A DNA stretch of 6,227 bases. Origin: Streptosporangiaceae bacterium (lineage in GTDB: Bacteria > Actinomycetota > Actinomycetes > Streptosporangiales > Streptosporangiaceae). Below the pieces are notes generated by a model. That model ran no database searches. It had not been told where the DNA came from and was given only the letters and a program-made list of their open reading frames with translations. The stretch lies in contig JASHOI010000382.1 in assembly GCA_030041195.1 (NCBI GenBank), positions 1-6,227 on the forward strand, read 5' to 3'. Position 1 is the stretch's first letter. The number at the start of each line of letters is the position of its first letter. Positions 5,674 through 6,227 of this stretch are shown here, in pieces. The position numbers were made by a program, and so were the translations under genes.

Positions 5674-5680
5674 GAGGAGG
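5674..5680 (+). promoter_or_regulatory. Shine-Dalgarno fixing the zeta-like start
   Basis: GAGGAGG stands eight bases before the ATG at 5689. It is close to the perfect anti-16S match and favours 5689 over the in-frame ATGs at 5599 and 5641, which have weaker or badly spaced sites. Confidence 0.65.
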
Positions 5681-5688
5681 GCCAGTTC

Positions 5689-6227
5689 ATGGGGAGAGGG
5701 CCGATGGACCAGGGGCTGCCCGCCAGGGAGGGTAGCGAGCAGGTTGCGCTCGGTCATCGGCCAGCGGCGGACGGCCGGGCAGCCGGAGATCGGGCAGAGT
5801 TAGCCGGCCGTCCGGCGCCATGGTCGCGGGAAGGCCTTCGCCAGCGATTGGACCGGTTGCCCGACTGGCATCCGAGTTCGCACAGCCAGCTGGATAGCCA
5901 AGGCGGTCACGACGAAAGAGACTTCGCGGATGGGCGGCGACTGAGGCCGGAGCCGCTGACCGACGCTGAGCACGATGACCGCGTGCAGCACATTCGCGGC
6001 GAGCTGGCTGACGCCAGGGCTCGTGGTCTGGCCACTGACGTACGGTACGTCGATGCCGCGGACAACAGGTGGACGACGGAGCGGCAGCTCCTTCAGCGCG
6101 ACCTTATAGACGACATGTACGCGTCTGCGGCTGACGTTGCGTGTGACCGCAGGGCGGTCATGGCGGGCGGACTCGGCGGCGCGGGCAAGTCGACCGTGCT
6201 GGAGATGCATGCCGATGTCGACCGGTC
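5689..6227 (+). CDS. Zeta-toxin/UDP-GlcNAc-kinase-like protein (3'-partial)
   Basis: The frame runs off the window end after 179 codons. Residues 1-45 look disordered. SREGLRQRLDRLPDWHPSS follows, and from about 95 the block EPLTDAEHDDRVQHIR, GLATDVRYVD, RWTTERQLLQRDLIDDMY and DVACDRRAVMAGGLGGAGKS. The last holds a Walker A loop (G161 to S168, K167 binding phosphate), followed by TVLEMHADVDR. The order matches the actinobacterial variant of zeta-family P-loop kinases. Classical zeta toxins phosphorylate UDP-N-acetylglucosamine and so block peptidoglycan synthesis. The catalytic and substrate residues after Walker A lie outside the window, so activity cannot be judged. The frame is open upstream to 5572, but the Shine-Dalgarno supports ATG 5689. 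Codon 38 (5800-5802) is TTA, rare in this DNA. It is divergent from the EspC operon; no epsilon-type antitoxin gene precedes it. Confidence 0.82.
   Translation, partial: MGRGPMDQGLPAREGSEQVALGHRPAADGRAAGDRAELAGRPAPWSREGLRQRLDRLPDWHPSSHSQLDSQGGHDERDFADGRRLRPEPLTDAEHDDRVQHIRGELADARARGLATDVRYVDAADNRWTTERQLLQRDLIDDMYASAADVACDRRAVMAGGLGGAGKSTVLEMHADVDR

Larger units (their letters stand above)
5307..5688. other. Divergent intergenic region between toxin operon and zeta-like gene
   Basis: These 382 bases separate the leftward EspC operon from the rightward zeta-like gene and must hold both sets of start signals. I found no convincing -35/-10 pair for either direction. A short palindrome, CCGTACGG, lies at 5364-5371, about 60 bases before the EspC start, and could bind a dimeric regulator; this is only a guess. 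The part from 5374 to 5559 contains a minus-strand ORF listed separately. Base composition near 5340-5400 and 5620-5680 is less GC-rich than the genes around it, as expected for promoter DNA. Confidence 0.4.

Noticed and set aside
6037..6051. Inverted repeat GACGTAC / GTACGTC
   Set aside because: It lies inside the zeta-like coding region, has a one-base centre and no regulatory context; likely chance from codons for TDVRYVD.
5800..6210. 136-codon minus-strand ORF
   Set aside because: It is antisense to the zeta-like gene, which has a Shine-Dalgarno and Walker A motif.

Overview
The window is high-GC DNA with GTG as well as ATG starts. It carries WXG100/EspC-type (type VII secretion) proteins and a zeta-kinase variant that I know from Streptomyces-like genomes. 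This points to a filamentous actinomycete; the genus cannot be read from the sequence. The gene mix has no housekeeping theme and looks like an accessory, patchwork region.

Layout: (1) 2-811, plus strand: 3' part of a DNA polymerase beta-superfamily nucleotidyltransferase (RlaP/COG3541 type); its start lies before the window. (2) 945-2509, plus strand: a 22-codon leader ORF with a strong Shine-Dalgarno, whose stop overlaps the probable GTG start of a lipid-anchored GH30 glycoside hydrolase. (3) 2504-3090, minus strand: an SRPBCC-fold gene split by an in-frame TGA, with its conserved C-terminal helix still readable after the stop, followed by a doubtful 43-aa ORF. Imperfect direct repeats (2613-2643 and 3246-3279) flank this unit. 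(4) 3277-5306, minus strand: a compact three-gene operon. It encodes an EspC-like small secreted protein, a WXG100-family protein with a repeat linker and an unrecognised 85-aa C-terminal tip, and a HEAT-repeat protein. Junctions are a 4-base overlap and a stop codon inside the next gene's ribosome binding site. (5) 5307-5688: a divergent intergenic stretch, possibly holding a short exported peptide. (6) 5689 to the window end, plus strand: 5' part of a zeta-toxin/UDP-GlcNAc-kinase-like P-loop protein.

The best candidate for an undescribed system is the operon at 3277-5306. It reads as a type VII-secreted polymorphic toxin with a helper and a HEAT-type immunity protein, divergent from a zeta-like kinase. 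The toxin and immunity roles are inferred from architecture and gene order; no catalytic motif was recognised in the toxin tip. The GH30 gene is separate in function (exported carbohydrate degradation). Its most notable feature is the translationally coupled leader with a TTA codon, which in Streptomyces would link it to the bldA tRNA.
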